64,000 nucleotides of DNA from Streptomyces roseoviridis. Its GTDB lineage: Bacteria; Actinomycetota; Actinomycetes; Streptomycetales; Streptomycetaceae. Each line of letters begins with the position of its first letter. Position 1 is the stretch's first letter. Both the position numbers and the translations under genes were made by a program. The notes under the pieces are model-generated. The model ran no database searches and was not told the DNA's origin. It saw only the letters and a list, made by a program, of their open reading frames with translations. Below are positions 17,798-25,906 of the stretch, piece by piece. The DNA is taken from NCBI RefSeq assembly GCF_039535235.1, contig NZ_BAAAWU010000001.1, positions 3,162,001 to 3,226,000 on the forward strand. The letters are read 5' to 3'.

Positions 17798-18661
17798 ATG
17801 TCGGGAAACGAGGAGGAGCGGCCGGAACGGCCGTCCGAAGTCGACGGTACGGCGCACCTGTTCAGGGCGCTCGGGAAGATCATCAAGGTCCTGCGCAAGA
17901 ACGCGGGCCTGAGCCAGGCGGAACTGGCGGACGCCACGCACTGTAGCGAGGACCTGGTCTCCTCGGTAGAGCGCGGCGTCCGCACCCCGCAGCCGGACTT
18001 CCTGATCCGGGCGGACCCGGTGCTGGGCGCCGGCGGGGTGCTGACCGCGTCGGTGGACGACGTGCGGGAGGCACTGGCGCGGGCGAGGGTGCGGCATCCG
18101 GATTGGTTCCGGAGCTTCGCGAAGGAGGAAGCGGAGGCGGTCGCGCTGCACTACTACGCGGTGCAGGCCGTGCCGGGCATTCTGCAGACCCGGACCTACG
18201 CGGAGGCGGTCTTCCGGCACCGCCGTCCGCTGTACGACGAGGAGACGCTCGAGAAGCGGATCTCGGATCGCATTTCACGGCAGGTGATCTTGGACAAGTG
18301 GCCTGCGCCGACGCTTAGCTTCGTCATCGAGGAGGCCGTGCTACGCCGACCGTTGTGCGGTGTTGAAGCCTTCCGCGAGCAGATGCGACGCCTCATCGAG
18401 GTCGCCCAACGGCGGACCGTGCACCTCCAGGTCTTGCCCTTCGACTGCACAGAACACCCCGGCTTGGAAGGGGCATTCACGCTTCTCACGCCTAAGGGAC
18501 GCCGAGAGGTCGCGTACATCGAGAGCTACAGTCACGCCCGGCTGATCACCGACCCAGAAGAGGTGCGCACCTACACCGAGCGCTATGGGATTATCCGCGC
18601 ACAGGCACTCACGTCCCACGAGTCCCTGGACTTGATCGAGAAGATGCTGGGAGAGCTATGA
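17798..18661 (+). CDS. XRE regulator, Scr1/DUF5753 type (antitoxin-like)
   Basis: A 287-residue regulator. An XRE helix-turn-helix lies at about residues 28-75 (LSQAELADATHCSEDLVSSV), followed by the DUF5753 domain with HYYAVQAVPGILQTRTYAEAV. Such genes are paired with DUF397 partners throughout Streptomyces and behave like antitoxin-toxin or WhiJ/BldB-type developmental modules. The downstream DUF397 gene overlaps its stop (ATGA), as in the canonical pair. The DNA target is unknown. Confidence 0.9.
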   Translation: MSGNEEERPERPSEVDGTAHLFRALGKIIKVLRKNAGLSQAELADATHCSEDLVSSVERGVRTPQPDFLIRADPVLGAGGVLTASVDDVREALARARVRHPDWFRSFAKEEAEAVALHYYAVQAVPGILQTRTYAEAVFRHRRPLYDEETLEKRISDRISRQVILDKWPAPTLSFVIEEAVLRRPLCGVEAFREQMRRLIEVAQRRTVHLQVLPFDCTEHPGLEGAFTLLTPKGRREVAYIESYSHARLITDPEEVRTYTERYGIIRAQALTSHESLDLIEKMLGEL

Positions 18662-18900
18662 GCACCGCGGATCTGGCCTGGTTCAAGAGCACCTACAGCG
18701 GCGGCGAGGGCGGCGAGTGCATCGAAGTCGCCTACGAGTGGCGCAAGTCGAGCTACAGCGATGGTGAAGGCGGCAACTGCGTCGAGGTCGCCGCGCACCC
18801 CACCACCGTCCACGTGCGCGACTCCAAGAACCCCGACGGGCCCCAGCTCGCCGTGGCGCCCGCCGTGTGGTCGTCGTTCGTGTCGTACGCGCGCGTCTGA
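18658..18900 (+). CDS. DUF397 protein with duplicated N-terminal motif
   Basis: An 80-residue DUF397 partner of the upstream XRE regulator, overlapping it by 4 bp (ATGA). DUF397 proteins usually contain one W-x-K-S-x-Y-S-x-x-x-x-x-x-C-V-E-V-A motif. Here it appears twice, first as WFKSTYSGGEGGECIEVA and then as WRKSSYSDGEGGNCVEVA, before the usual VRDSKNPDGP and the terminal W. This looks like an internal duplication. The module's role (toxin-like or regulatory) is not established for this copy. Confidence 0.88.
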   Translation: MSTADLAWFKSTYSGGEGGECIEVAYEWRKSSYSDGEGGNCVEVAAHPTTVHVRDSKNPDGPQLAVAPAVWSSFVSYARV

Positions 18901-18920
18901 CCGCCGGAAGGAACGGTCAG
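18897..18920. terminator. Hairpin between convergent DUF397 and SSI genes
   Basis: Arms CTGACCG (18897-18903) and CGGTCAG (18914-18920) overlap the ends of both convergent genes and probably terminate them. Confidence 0.5.
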
Positions 18921-19360
18921 AACACGAAAACGGGGGCCGTCGCCGCTTCCATCTCGCACGCGTTGCCGAAGGTCTTCGTCCAGGAGACGGGGGTGTCGTT
19001 GAACGTGCCCTCGGCCTTCGCCGTGACCGGGTCGTACTGCTGGGTGCAGGACCTCAGCTCGCCCTTCAGCTTGTCGAAGTCGCCGGCGGAGTCGTGGAGG
19101 GCGTCACAGGCCAGGTCCGCCTTCGGGTGGTTGCCACCGTTCGGGCGACAGCCGAGGAAGACGTCCTTCTCGACACCGGCCGAGTCGGTGACCGTCAGGT
19201 GCAGGCGGGTGGGGGGCTTCGGAGCCCACTCGGCGGCGGGGGCTTCCGGTCCGGTGACGGGGACGGGTACGGGGCCGGCGGTGGCCGTGCCGGAGAGGCC
19301 GAGGCCCAGGGCGGCGGCGCAGGTGGCGGCGGCAAAGGCGTGGGCAAGCGTTCGCTTCAT
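18917..19360 (-). CDS. Subtilisin inhibitor-like protein (SSI family), Gln at P1
   Basis: A 147-residue secreted SSI-family protease inhibitor. The signal peptide ends about residue 29 (GTATAGP). The core has the family pattern LGCRPNGGNHPKADLACDAL, DFDKLKGE, and C-terminal FGNACEMEAATAPVFVF, with four conserved Cys for two disulfides. In SSI the reactive loop reads MCPMVYDPV with Met as P1; here it reads SCTQQYDPV, placing Gln at P1. That would be a poor subtilisin or trypsin inhibitor, so the target may differ. It starts 18 bp from the divergent HAD gene. Confidence 0.92.
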   Translation of the reverse strand: MKRTLAHAFAAATCAAALGLGLSGTATAGPVPVPVTGPEAPAAEWAPKPPTRLHLTVTDSAGVEKDVFLGCRPNGGNHPKADLACDALHDSAGDFDKLKGELRSCTQQYDPVTAKAEGTFNDTPVSWTKTFGNACEMEAATAPVFVF

Positions 19361-19378
19361 GCCTAGGATCTCCCCCCT

Positions 19379-20005
19379 ATGACCAGCACCTTCATCCTCT
19401 TCGACGTCGACGGCACCCTGATGGACGCAGTCGAGAACCAGCGGCGCGTCTGGCACGCCTGGGCCGCCCGCCACGGGCTGGACGGGGACGAGGTGTACGC
19501 CGTCGCGCTGCGGACGCGGCCGGTGGAGACGTTCGCGGCCGTCGCGCCCGACGCCGATCCCGACGAGTGCCTCGCCCTCCTGCACGCGCTGGAGGACGAG
19601 GACGTACGGACGGGTACGTACAGCGCCTTCGACGGCGCGGCCGAGCTCTTGAACGCCCTGCCCGCCGACCGGTGGGCGCTGGTGACGTCGAACTACGAGC
19701 ACCGGGTGCGCGGCCGGTTCGAACGGACCGGGCTGCCGCTGCCCGAGCTCATCGTGGACGCGGCCTGCGTCCGCGAGGGCAAGCCCTCCCCCGTGCCGTA
19801 CCTGACCGCCGCCGAGAAGCTGGGCGCGGACCCGGCCGACTGTCTCGTGATCGAAGACGCGCCGTCCGGCGTACGGTCCGGGCGGGCGGCCGGGATGACG
19901 GTCTGGACCGTCAACACGCCCACGGCGGCAGAGGGCTCCCACCGGCATTTCGCGACGCTCGCGGAGGCCGCCCCCGAGATCCTGGCGAGCGTCCGGACGC
20001 GCTGA
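19379..20005 (+). CDS. HAD-family hydrolase (sugar phosphatase-like)
   Basis: A 208-residue haloacid dehalogenase-fold phosphatase. Motif I is FDVDGTLMD (nucleophile Asp and general-acid Asp), motif II is LVTSNY (Ser/Thr), motif III Lys is in REGKPSPVPY, and motif IV is VIEDAPSGVRSG. The cap insertion follows motif I, as in beta-phosphoglucomutase / GPP-type phosphatases. The substrate is not predictable. It is divergent from the SSI gene by 18 bp. Confidence 0.9.
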   Translation: MTSTFILFDVDGTLMDAVENQRRVWHAWAARHGLDGDEVYAVALRTRPVETFAAVAPDADPDECLALLHALEDEDVRTGTYSAFDGAAELLNALPADRWALVTSNYEHRVRGRFERTGLPLPELIVDAACVREGKPSPVPYLTAAEKLGADPADCLVIEDAPSGVRSGRAAGMTVWTVNTPTAAEGSHRHFATLAEAAPEILASVRTR

Positions 20006-20141
20006 CCGACGCCGTACGGGGGCGGTGGGATAGGAGTGGGCTGAGGGGGGTGGTGTTGGGTGCGGGTCTTGGGTGCTCGGGGTGTCCGTTGCTGGTGGGC
20101 TTCTGGGTCGGCCGCCCTCTCTCCGAGTGTGGCCCCCTCCG

Positions 20142-20212
20142 CCGGCCCCTCAAGGGCGCTCCTTCGTCGCGTCGCTGCGCGATTCCGCTTCGCTCCACCC
20201 TTGACCGGCCGG
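20142..20212. repeat. Imperfect inverted repeat in intergenic region
   Basis: Arms CCGGCCCCTCAAGGG (20142-20156) and CCCTTGACCGGCCGG (20198-20212) have two mismatches and flank about 41 bp. The segment lies in the 277-bp gap between two convergent genes. It resembles repeated intergenic elements I recall from Streptomyces genomes and could also act as a terminator. Confidence 0.4.
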
Positions 20213-20282
20213 CTCCGGGGTCCTTTACACACCCCCACCACCACCCCCCGCCCTACCCCACCAACTTCCCCTCCGGCTCAGC

Positions 20283-21050
20283 TCAGCCCAGTCGGGCGTC
20301 CGCGTACACGTCCATCGCCGCGCGCTGGTACTCGGCGAGCCCTTCGGCGATCCGGTCGAAGTTCGCGCGGAACCTCGGGTCCTCCGCGTACGTGGCGCCC
20401 AGGCCCCGGTACGCCTCCGCGGTCGGGGTCCAGAAGCGGCACACGCCCCGGTAGTGGGCGTCCACCTCGGCCTGCACCGCCGGGTCGTCGGCCGGGGTGC
20501 CGGCGGCCATGAACTCGGCGAAGCGGATCATCTGCGCGGTGACCTCGCGCTGCCACTCCTCGCCGGCCTCCGCGGTCAGCTCCTCGACCGCCTTCCGGGA
20601 CTCCTCGTACGCCTCCGGCCATCGTTCCCTGACCTCGGCTTCCATCTCCGGGTCGGCCTGGAAGCCCTCGAAGAGGTTCTCCGGTCGGTTGATCTTCGTC
20701 ATGGTGTCCTCGTCCTCGCTCTCCTCAAGTTCGGCGATGGTGCGGGCCACCGTCCTGGCCAGGGTGGCGATCCGTTCCCGCTCCGCCAGCAGCCGGGCAT
20801 GGTGCTCGCGGAGCACCGCCACCCGGTCGGCCCGGCTGTCCAGGACGGCCCGGATCTCGCGCAGCCCCACGTCCATCTCCCGCATGAGCAGGATCTGCTG
20901 GAGGCGCAGCAGCTGGGACTCCTCGTAGTAGCGGTGTCCGTTGCTCGCGGTCCAGGCGGGCGGCAGCAGACCGATCTCGTCGTAGTGCCGCAGGGTCCGG
21001 GTGGTGACCCCGGACATCCGGGCCACGTCCGCGATCGACCAGGCCGTCAT
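20283..21050 (-). CDS. MerR/TipA-family regulator with TipAS-like domain
   Basis: A 255-residue regulator. The N-terminal MerR winged helix is SIADVARMSGVTTRTLRHYDE, followed by a coiled-coil dimerisation helix (about 75-115) and a C-terminal TipAS antibiotic-binding domain containing DPRFRANFDRIAEGLAEY. TipA senses thiopeptides by bonding them to a Cys just before the LGEMY segment. The aligned position here is Gly (YRGLGATY), so covalent capture is unlikely. An internal ATG at 20702 with GAGG 5 nt upstream could give a 139-residue TipAS-like short form. The ATG at 21050 is the full-length start. Confidence 0.9.
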   Translation of the reverse strand: MTAWSIADVARMSGVTTRTLRHYDEIGLLPPAWTASNGHRYYEESQLLRLQQILLMREMDVGLREIRAVLDSRADRVAVLREHHARLLAERERIATLARTVARTIAELEESEDEDTMTKINRPENLFEGFQADPEMEAEVRERWPEAYEESRKAVEELTAEAGEEWQREVTAQMIRFAEFMAAGTPADDPAVQAEVDAHYRGVCRFWTPTAEAYRGLGATYAEDPRFRANFDRIAEGLAEYQRAAMDVYADARLG

Positions 21051-21316
21051 CGGTGGTGTCCTCCCGTCGCCGGGGCCGGTCGGTCCGACCCCGTACGAAG
21101 ACCGTAGGAGTTTCCGCAGCGTCAACCGCAAGCCCGTCGCCGCACTCCGCCACCACACCCGCCGATGCTCCGCCACCAGCGCCCCGCCGACGCTCCGGCA
21201 CCCTCTCCCGGCCCCGACCCGCCCCCTCCCCCACCCGACCGTTCCGGGCACGGCTTGTCGGGTCCTGGGAGGGTGGTCCTTCCTACGGTGAAGGCACCAG
21301 AAGGAAGGACGCGGGC

Positions 21317-22186
21317 GTGCTGGAGGAGCTGAACCGGGCCCTGGACCACGTGGAGCACCATCTCGACCGCGAGGTGGACGTCGCCGAGGCCGCCCGGATC
21401 GCGATGACGTCGGAGTACCACTTCCGGCGGCTGTTCTCGGCGCTCGCCGGAATGCCGCTCTCCGTCTACGTACGGCGTCGGCGCATGACGCTGGCCGGTG
21501 CCGAGGTGCTGGCCGGGGAGCGCACGCTGCTCGACATCGCGGTGCGGTACGGCTACGGGTCGGGCGAGGCGTTCGCCCGGGCGTTCCGCTCCGTGCACGG
21601 GGTGGGGCCGGGCGAGGTCCGGCGCACGGGAGCGGTGCTCACGTCACAGCCGCGGATGTCCTTCCGTGTCGTCGTCGAAGGGAGCAGCACCATGCGGTAT
21701 CGGATCGTCGAGAAGGACGCCTTCCGGATCGTCGGCAGGAAGGCCCGGATCCCGCTCGTCCACGAGGGGGTGAACGCGGCCGCCGCGGCGCACGTGGCGA
21801 ACCTGGGCGAGCAGGCGATCGTACGGATGAAGGCGCTGTCCGACCGGGACCCGGAAGGGGTCCTGTCGGCGGTGGAGCACCTGTCCGACAGCCGCGAGGA
21901 GGGGGCGGAGGTCGACTACTGGATCGGGGTGGCCACCGGCCCGGGGACGACGGCCGAGGACCTCGACGTCCTCGACGTGCCGGCCGGGACCTGGGCGGTC
22001 TTCGACAACCGCGGGCCCTACCCGAGCGCCCTCCAGGAGTTGTGGCGGGACGTCTTCACGCAGTGGTTCCCCTCGAACCCGTACGCGAGCCGGCCGGGCC
22101 CGGAGCTCCTGAAGACCCAGCCGGTGGAGATCGGTGCGGAGACGGGCTCCCAGCTGTGGGTGCCGGTGGAACGGGTCACGGGCTGA
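21317..22186 (+). CDS. AraC-family regulator with GyrI-like effector domain
   Basis: A 289-residue Rob/SoxS-like regulator. The N-terminal AraC double helix-turn-helix (about residues 5-105) includes TSEYHFRRLFSALAGMPL and GYGSGEAFARAFRSVHG. The C-terminal half (about 120-289) is a GyrI-like / bacterial transcription activator effector-binding domain, with FRIVGRKARIPL and WAVFDNRGPYPSALQELW. Ligands of such domains are hydrophobic cations or drugs. The start is GTG at 21317 with GGAAGGA upstream. It ends in a perfect palindrome shared with the convergent DUF35 gene. Confidence 0.9.
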   Translation: MLEELNRALDHVEHHLDREVDVAEAARIAMTSEYHFRRLFSALAGMPLSVYVRRRRMTLAGAEVLAGERTLLDIAVRYGYGSGEAFARAFRSVHGVGPGEVRRTGAVLTSQPRMSFRVVVEGSSTMRYRIVEKDAFRIVGRKARIPLVHEGVNAAAAAHVANLGEQAIVRMKALSDRDPEGVLSAVEHLSDSREEGAEVDYWIGVATGPGTTAEDLDVLDVPAGTWAVFDNRGPYPSALQELWRDVFTQWFPSNPYASRPGPELLKTQPVEIGAETGSQLWVPVERVTG

Positions 22187-22226
22187 CCGCTGGGCCGGCC
22201 CAGCGGTCAGCCGGCCCAGCGGTCAG
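22184..22226. terminator. 26-bp perfect palindrome plus tandem repeat
   Basis: TGACCGCTGGGCC followed by its exact complement (22184-22209) forms a perfect palindrome that begins at the AraC-family stop codon. The 16-mer CCGGCCCAGCGGTCAG is then repeated in tandem (22195-22210 and 22211-22226), reaching into the 3' end of the convergent gene. A bidirectional terminator is likely. Confidence 0.65.
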
Positions 22227-22669
22227 TCCGCTCGCCGGGGCCTGAAGACAGGGACGTGGAGGACGCCCTCGCCGAGATCGCCTTCCGGAAGCCGTTCGCG
22301 GCGGAAGGCGACCTCCACGTCCATGCCGATGCGCAGGTCCCGCTCCGGGCAGTCGACGATCTCGGTCATCATGCGCGGGCCCTCGGCCAGGTCCACGACG
22401 GCCGCCACGTAGGGGACGCGGTCGCCGAAGGGCGGGAGGTCGTTGCGGTGGACGACGGACCAGGTGTAGAGCACCGCGCGGCCGCTCGCCCGGCGCCAGG
22501 TGACGGCGTCGCTCCAGCAGTGGGGGCAGAACTCGCGCGGGTAGTGGTGGGCGCGGTCGCAGGCGGCGCAGTGGCGCAGGAGGAGGCGGCCCTCGGCTGC
22601 GGCGTCCCAGTAGGGCCGGGTGAAGGCGTCGATGTCCGGGAGGTTCGCGGGGGTGGGGGTGGCCGTCAT
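22223..22669 (-). CDS. Zn-ribbon / OB-fold protein (DUF35), acyl-CoA associated
   Basis: A 148-residue DUF35 protein. The N-terminal rubredoxin-like zinc ribbon supplies four Cys (LRHCAACDRAHHYPREFCPHC), and a C-terminal OB-fold has SGRAVLYTWSVVHR and VPYVAAVVDLAEGPRMMTEI. Such proteins bind acyl-CoA and usually partner with a thiolase or lipid-transfer-protein-type aldolase in steroid or fatty-acid breakdown; no thiolase is adjacent here. Its ATG overlaps the DoxX stop (TGATG), so the pair is translationally coupled and shares the operator at 23144. Confidence 0.88.
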   Translation of the reverse strand: MTATPTPANLPDIDAFTRPYWDAAAEGRLLLRHCAACDRAHHYPREFCPHCWSDAVTWRRASGRAVLYTWSVVHRNDLPPFGDRVPYVAAVVDLAEGPRMMTEIVDCPERDLRIGMDVEVAFRRERLPEGDLGEGVLHVPVFRPRRAD

Positions 22670-23118
22670 CAGAAGAGTCCGATCGCGTGGTCGAGGGACC
22701 AGGTCTGCCAGGAGACGGCGAAGAGGGCGACGAGGGAGATCAGCCCCATCATGGCGTTCTGCCCCTGCTCGGCCCAGTCGTGGATCATCAGGGTGAGATA
22801 GAGGAGGTTGAGGAGCAGGCCGCCGATCAGGGCGACGGGGGTGAGGAGGCCGGTCACCAGGCCCAGGCCGAGGGCGAGTTCGGCGTGGACGACCATGTAC
22901 GCCATGAGTCGGGGGCGGGGCGCGACGACGGTCTCGAAGCCCTTCCTCACGAGCGGCCACCGGTGGTCGGCGGCGACCTCGGCGGCCCAGGAGATGCCGG
23001 TGCCGCGCTCGAACCATCCCTTTCTGTCCTTGTGGCGCCAGCTCTCCAGCCACCACAGGCCGAGGCCGATGCGGAGGACGGCGAGCCATTCGACGCCGGT
23101 GAGCCAGACGGTCTGCAT
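22669..23118 (-). CDS. DoxX-family membrane protein
   Basis: A 149-residue DoxX-type integral membrane protein with about four transmembrane helices: an N-terminal LAVLRIGLGLWWLES, then MVVHAELALGLGLVTGLL, VALIGGLLLNLLYL, and a C-terminal SLVALFAVSW. Relatives lie near quinone- and thiosulfate-linked oxidoreductases or acyl-CoA genes; the function here is unknown. GGGAGG lies 6 nt before the ATG at 23118. It is first gene of a two-gene operon with DUF35, behind an inverted-repeat operator. Confidence 0.85.
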   Translation of the reverse strand: MQTVWLTGVEWLAVLRIGLGLWWLESWRHKDRKGWFERGTGISWAAEVAADHRWPLVRKGFETVVAPRPRLMAYMVVHAELALGLGLVTGLLTPVALIGGLLLNLLYLTLMIHDWAEQGQNAMMGLISLVALFAVSWQTWSLDHAIGLF

Positions 23119-23143
23119 GCGCGAGCCTCCCGGAGACACGGAC

Positions 23144-23158
23144 CTGACGGTACGTCAG
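23144..23158. promoter_or_regulatory. CTGAC-N5-GTCAG operator, DoxX-DUF35 operon
   Basis: CTGACGGTACGTCAG is an exact match to the shared inverted repeat, 26 bp upstream of the DoxX start and about 120 bp from the divergent monooxygenase start. It is one of seven near-identical sites in the window. TetR-type repressor binding is inferred. Confidence 0.65.
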
Positions 23159-23281
23159 TTCAGCGCAGGAGCAGTCCGGGCACAAGAGGGAGGCGGGTGA
23201 CGGGGTCGCGTGACCGATTCGCAACCGAAACCCGTCTTGACCGAGACCCACAGCGTGTACACGTCATTACGCTCAGAATTC

Positions 23282-24442
23282 ATGGTCACCACCCCCCAAG
23301 CACCACCCTCACAGGCCGTCCACCCGGTGTACGTCATCGGCGGCGGCCCCGGCGGACTCGCGGTCGCCGCCACCCTGCGCGCCCGTGGCGTCCGCGCCGT
23401 CGTCCTGGAGAAGTCCGACGCCGTCGGCGCCTCCTGGCGCGGGCACTACGACCGGCTGCGCCTGCACACCACCCGGCGCCTGTCCGCGCTCCCGGGCCTG
23501 AAGATTCCGCGCTCCTACGGGCGTTGGGTCGCACGGGCGGACGTGGTCCGCTACCTGGAGGCGTACGCGGAGGAGCACGAGCTGGAGATCGTCACCGGCG
23601 TCGAGGTCTTCCGCGTCGAGCGGGACGGCACGGACTGGGTGCTGCACGCGACCGGGGGACGGCGCATGGTCGGCAGCGCCGTGGTCGTCGCCACCGGCTA
23701 CAACCACACCCCGCGACTGCCGGCGTGGCCCGGCCGAGGCACGTACGAGGGCGAGCTCAGGCACGCGCGGGAGTACCGCAACCCGGTGCCGTACGAGGGC
23801 AAGGACGTCCTGGTCGTGGGCGTCGGCAACACGGGGGCGGAGATCGCCGCCGACCTGGCGGAGGGCGGTGCCGCCCGGGTGCGGCTCGCGGTGCGGACCG
23901 TTCCGCACATCGTGCGCCGCACGACGCTGGGCTGGCCCGCCCAGCGCAGCGGCATCCTGGTCCGGCGGCTGCCGGTGGGGCTGGTCGACCTGCTGGGCCG
24001 GGGGCTCGCCAGGTTCGCGTCGCCCGACCTGAGCGCCCACGGACTGCCCCGCCCGGACACGGGCCTGGCGACCCGCACGCGGGCGGGGGCGGTGCCGGTG
24101 CAGGACGTCGGCCTGGTCGCCGCCGTCCGGTCCGGGAAGGTCGAGGTCGTCGCGGCCGTCGAGGCGTTGGACGGCCGCGAGGTCGTCCTCGCGGACGGCA
24201 GCCGGATCACCCCGGACGCGGTCATCGCCGCCACCGGCTACGACCGCGCCCTCGAACCGCTCGTGGGCCACCTGGGCGTCCTGGACGCGGCCGGCCGCCC
24301 GCTGACCCGCGGATCCCGCTGCCCGCGCACGGCACCCGGGCTGTACTTCATCGGATTCACCAACCCGATCAGCGGGATGCTGCGGGAACTGGCGAGGGAC
24401 GCGGAGAAGATCGCGCGCCGGATCGCGAAGGGACGCCGCTAG
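23282..24442 (+). CDS. Flavin-containing monooxygenase / NAD(P)-binding protein
   Basis: A 386-residue FMO/CzcO-like flavoprotein. The FAD Rossmann motif GGGPGGLAVAATLRARGV is at about residues 20-37, the FMO-like segment GASWRGHYDRLRLHT follows, and the NADPH Rossmann motif GVGNTGAEIAADLAEGG is at about 182-198. The C-terminal ATGYDR is also typical. It may oxygenate a heteroatom or a ketone; the substrate is unknown. I chose the ATG at 23282. An in-frame start at 23210 would add 24 residues and overlap a CGTGTACACG palindrome (23254-23263). It is not in an operon with its neighbours. Confidence 0.85.
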   Translation: MVTTPQAPPSQAVHPVYVIGGGPGGLAVAATLRARGVRAVVLEKSDAVGASWRGHYDRLRLHTTRRLSALPGLKIPRSYGRWVARADVVRYLEAYAEEHELEIVTGVEVFRVERDGTDWVLHATGGRRMVGSAVVVATGYNHTPRLPAWPGRGTYEGELRHAREYRNPVPYEGKDVLVVGVGNTGAEIAADLAEGGAARVRLAVRTVPHIVRRTTLGWPAQRSGILVRRLPVGLVDLLGRGLARFASPDLSAHGLPRPDTGLATRTRAGAVPVQDVGLVAAVRSGKVEVVAAVEALDGREVVLADGSRITPDAVIAATGYDRALEPLVGHLGVLDAAGRPLTRGSRCPRTAPGLYFIGFTNPISGMLRELARDAEKIARRIAKGRR

Positions 24443-24491
24443 CGGGGACGGTGGCGCCGGGCAGGCGGACGACGCGGCGGGGCGTCGGACA

Positions 24492-24628
24492 CGCGCGGCC
24501 CGGCCCACGCCGACACGGCGGGGCGGGGCGGCGGGCACGCGGCAGCCCAGCCCACGCGGACACGGCGAGCCCAGAACAGCGAACACACAGCAGCCCGGCC
24601 CCACGCGTCACATGGCGGGGCGGGGCGG
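24492..24628. repeat. Three degenerate GC-rich repeats
   Basis: Three imperfect copies of roughly 40 bp start near 24492, 24537 and 24587. Each contains a GCCCxGCCCACGCxGACACGGCG-like core with drift. They fill most of the 363-bp gap between the monooxygenase and the beta-lactamase. I see no gene in this gap. Confidence 0.4.
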
Positions 24629-24805
24629 CCCCCGGCGCGCCACGGGCGGCCCCCGGCGGCCGCCGCTCCCGCCGTTCCGGCGGGGCCGCGCGGCGGTCGC
24701 GCACCCGCGGCGGCGGGGGGGCGTAAGGTGCCGCTGCGCAACCGCTCGGGCGGCTGGGGACGTCACCTCTCACGTCCCACCCGTGTCAACGAAAGGCACC
24801 GAACC

Positions 24806-25693
24806 GTGCGTCCCACCCGTCGGACGATCCTCGCCACCGGCGCCGGTGCGGCCTTCGCCGCCGCCCTGCCCCTGACCCCGGCGCACGCCGCACCGGGCCG
24901 CCCCCGGCAGCGGTTGCGCGCCCTGGAGCAGGAGCACGGCGCCCGCCTCGGCGCGTACGCGTACGACACCGGCAGCGGGCGTCTGGTGACGTACCGCGCC
25001 GACGAACGCTTCCCCATGTGCTCGCTGTTCAAGACCCTGTGTTCGGCGGCGGTCCTGCGGGACCTGGACCGCGACGGCGAGTTCCTCGCACGGCGCATCC
25101 ACTACACGCAGGAGTACGTGACACGCTCGGGCTGGTCGCCGATCACGAAGGACCACGTGGCCACCGGCATGACGGTGGCCCAGCTGTGCGAGTACGCGAT
25201 CACCCACAGCGACAACACGGCCGCCAACCTGCTGCTGCGCGAGCTGGGCGGCCCGACGGCCATCACCCGCTTCGCCCGCTCCATCGGCGACGAGGTGACC
25301 CGGCTCGACCGCTGGGAGCCGGAGCTGAACTCGGCCGAGCCGTGGCGCGAGACGGACACCACGACCCCGCGCGCGATCGCCCGCTCGTACGCCCGGCTGG
25401 TCCTGGGCGGGGCCCTCGCGCCCGACGACCGGCGGCGGCTGACCGGCTGGATGCTGGCCAACACCACCAGCGACGAGCGGTTCCGCAAGGGGCTGCCGGC
25501 CGACTGGACGCTGGCCGACAAGACCGGCGGCGGCCGCTACGGCGGCAACAACGACGCGGGCATCGCCTGGCCCCCGGGACGGCCGCCGGTCGTCCTGGCC
25601 GTCATGACCACCAAGCCCGCCGAGGACGCGGCGGCGGACAACGAGCTGGTGGCGCGAGCGGCCGAGGTGCTGGCGGACGCCGTGACCCGGTAA
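24806..25693 (+). CDS. Class A beta-lactamase
   Basis: A 295-residue serine beta-lactamase hydrolysing penicillin-type rings. All class A elements are present: S73-L-F-K76 (the S70xxK motif), S135-D-N137, E171 in EPELN (the E166 equivalent), and K239-T-G (the KTG box). The signal has a twin-arginine look (PTRRTILATGAGAAF), ending AHA at residue 28, so Tat export is likely. The start is GTG at 24806 with GAAAGG upstream. No BlaR/AmpR-type regulator is adjacent. Confidence 0.95.
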   Translation: MRPTRRTILATGAGAAFAAALPLTPAHAAPGRPRQRLRALEQEHGARLGAYAYDTGSGRLVTYRADERFPMCSLFKTLCSAAVLRDLDRDGEFLARRIHYTQEYVTRSGWSPITKDHVATGMTVAQLCEYAITHSDNTAANLLLRELGGPTAITRFARSIGDEVTRLDRWEPELNSAEPWRETDTTTPRAIARSYARLVLGGALAPDDRRRLTGWMLANTTSDERFRKGLPADWTLADKTGGGRYGGNNDAGIAWPPGRPPVVLAVMTTKPAEDAAADNELVARAAEVLADAVTR

Positions 25694-25821
25694 CCCGTCC
25701 CGTCGATCCCCCGGCCCCCCGCGCCCCCAGGCGCCCCGTCCCTCCCGTCCCCCTGCCCTCCACCCCTCCGGTCCGCGCGGCGCACCCTCGGACCGGCCCG
25801 GCCGCCCCGTACGCCCTATTC

Positions 25822-25860
25822 CTGACTGACCGTCAGTTGAGTAATCTGACTACTCGTCAG
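25822..25860. promoter_or_regulatory. Two tandem CTGAC-N5-GTCAG operators
   Basis: CTGACTGACCGTCAG (25822-25836) and CTGACTACTCGTCAG (25846-25860) lie 24 bp apart centre to centre and 47 bp before the start of the acyl-CoA synthetase gene. Both have perfect 5-bp arms. The double site suggests tight or cooperative repression. Confidence 0.7.
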
Positions 25861-25906
25861 TTGGGGCCGGGGCGGCTCCGGTCTTCGGGATGGGCGGTGC
25901 GGAACG

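Noticed and set aside
24492..24628. Possible attachment site or mobile-element end
   Set aside because: The copies are degenerate and no integrase, transposase or tRNA is adjacent.
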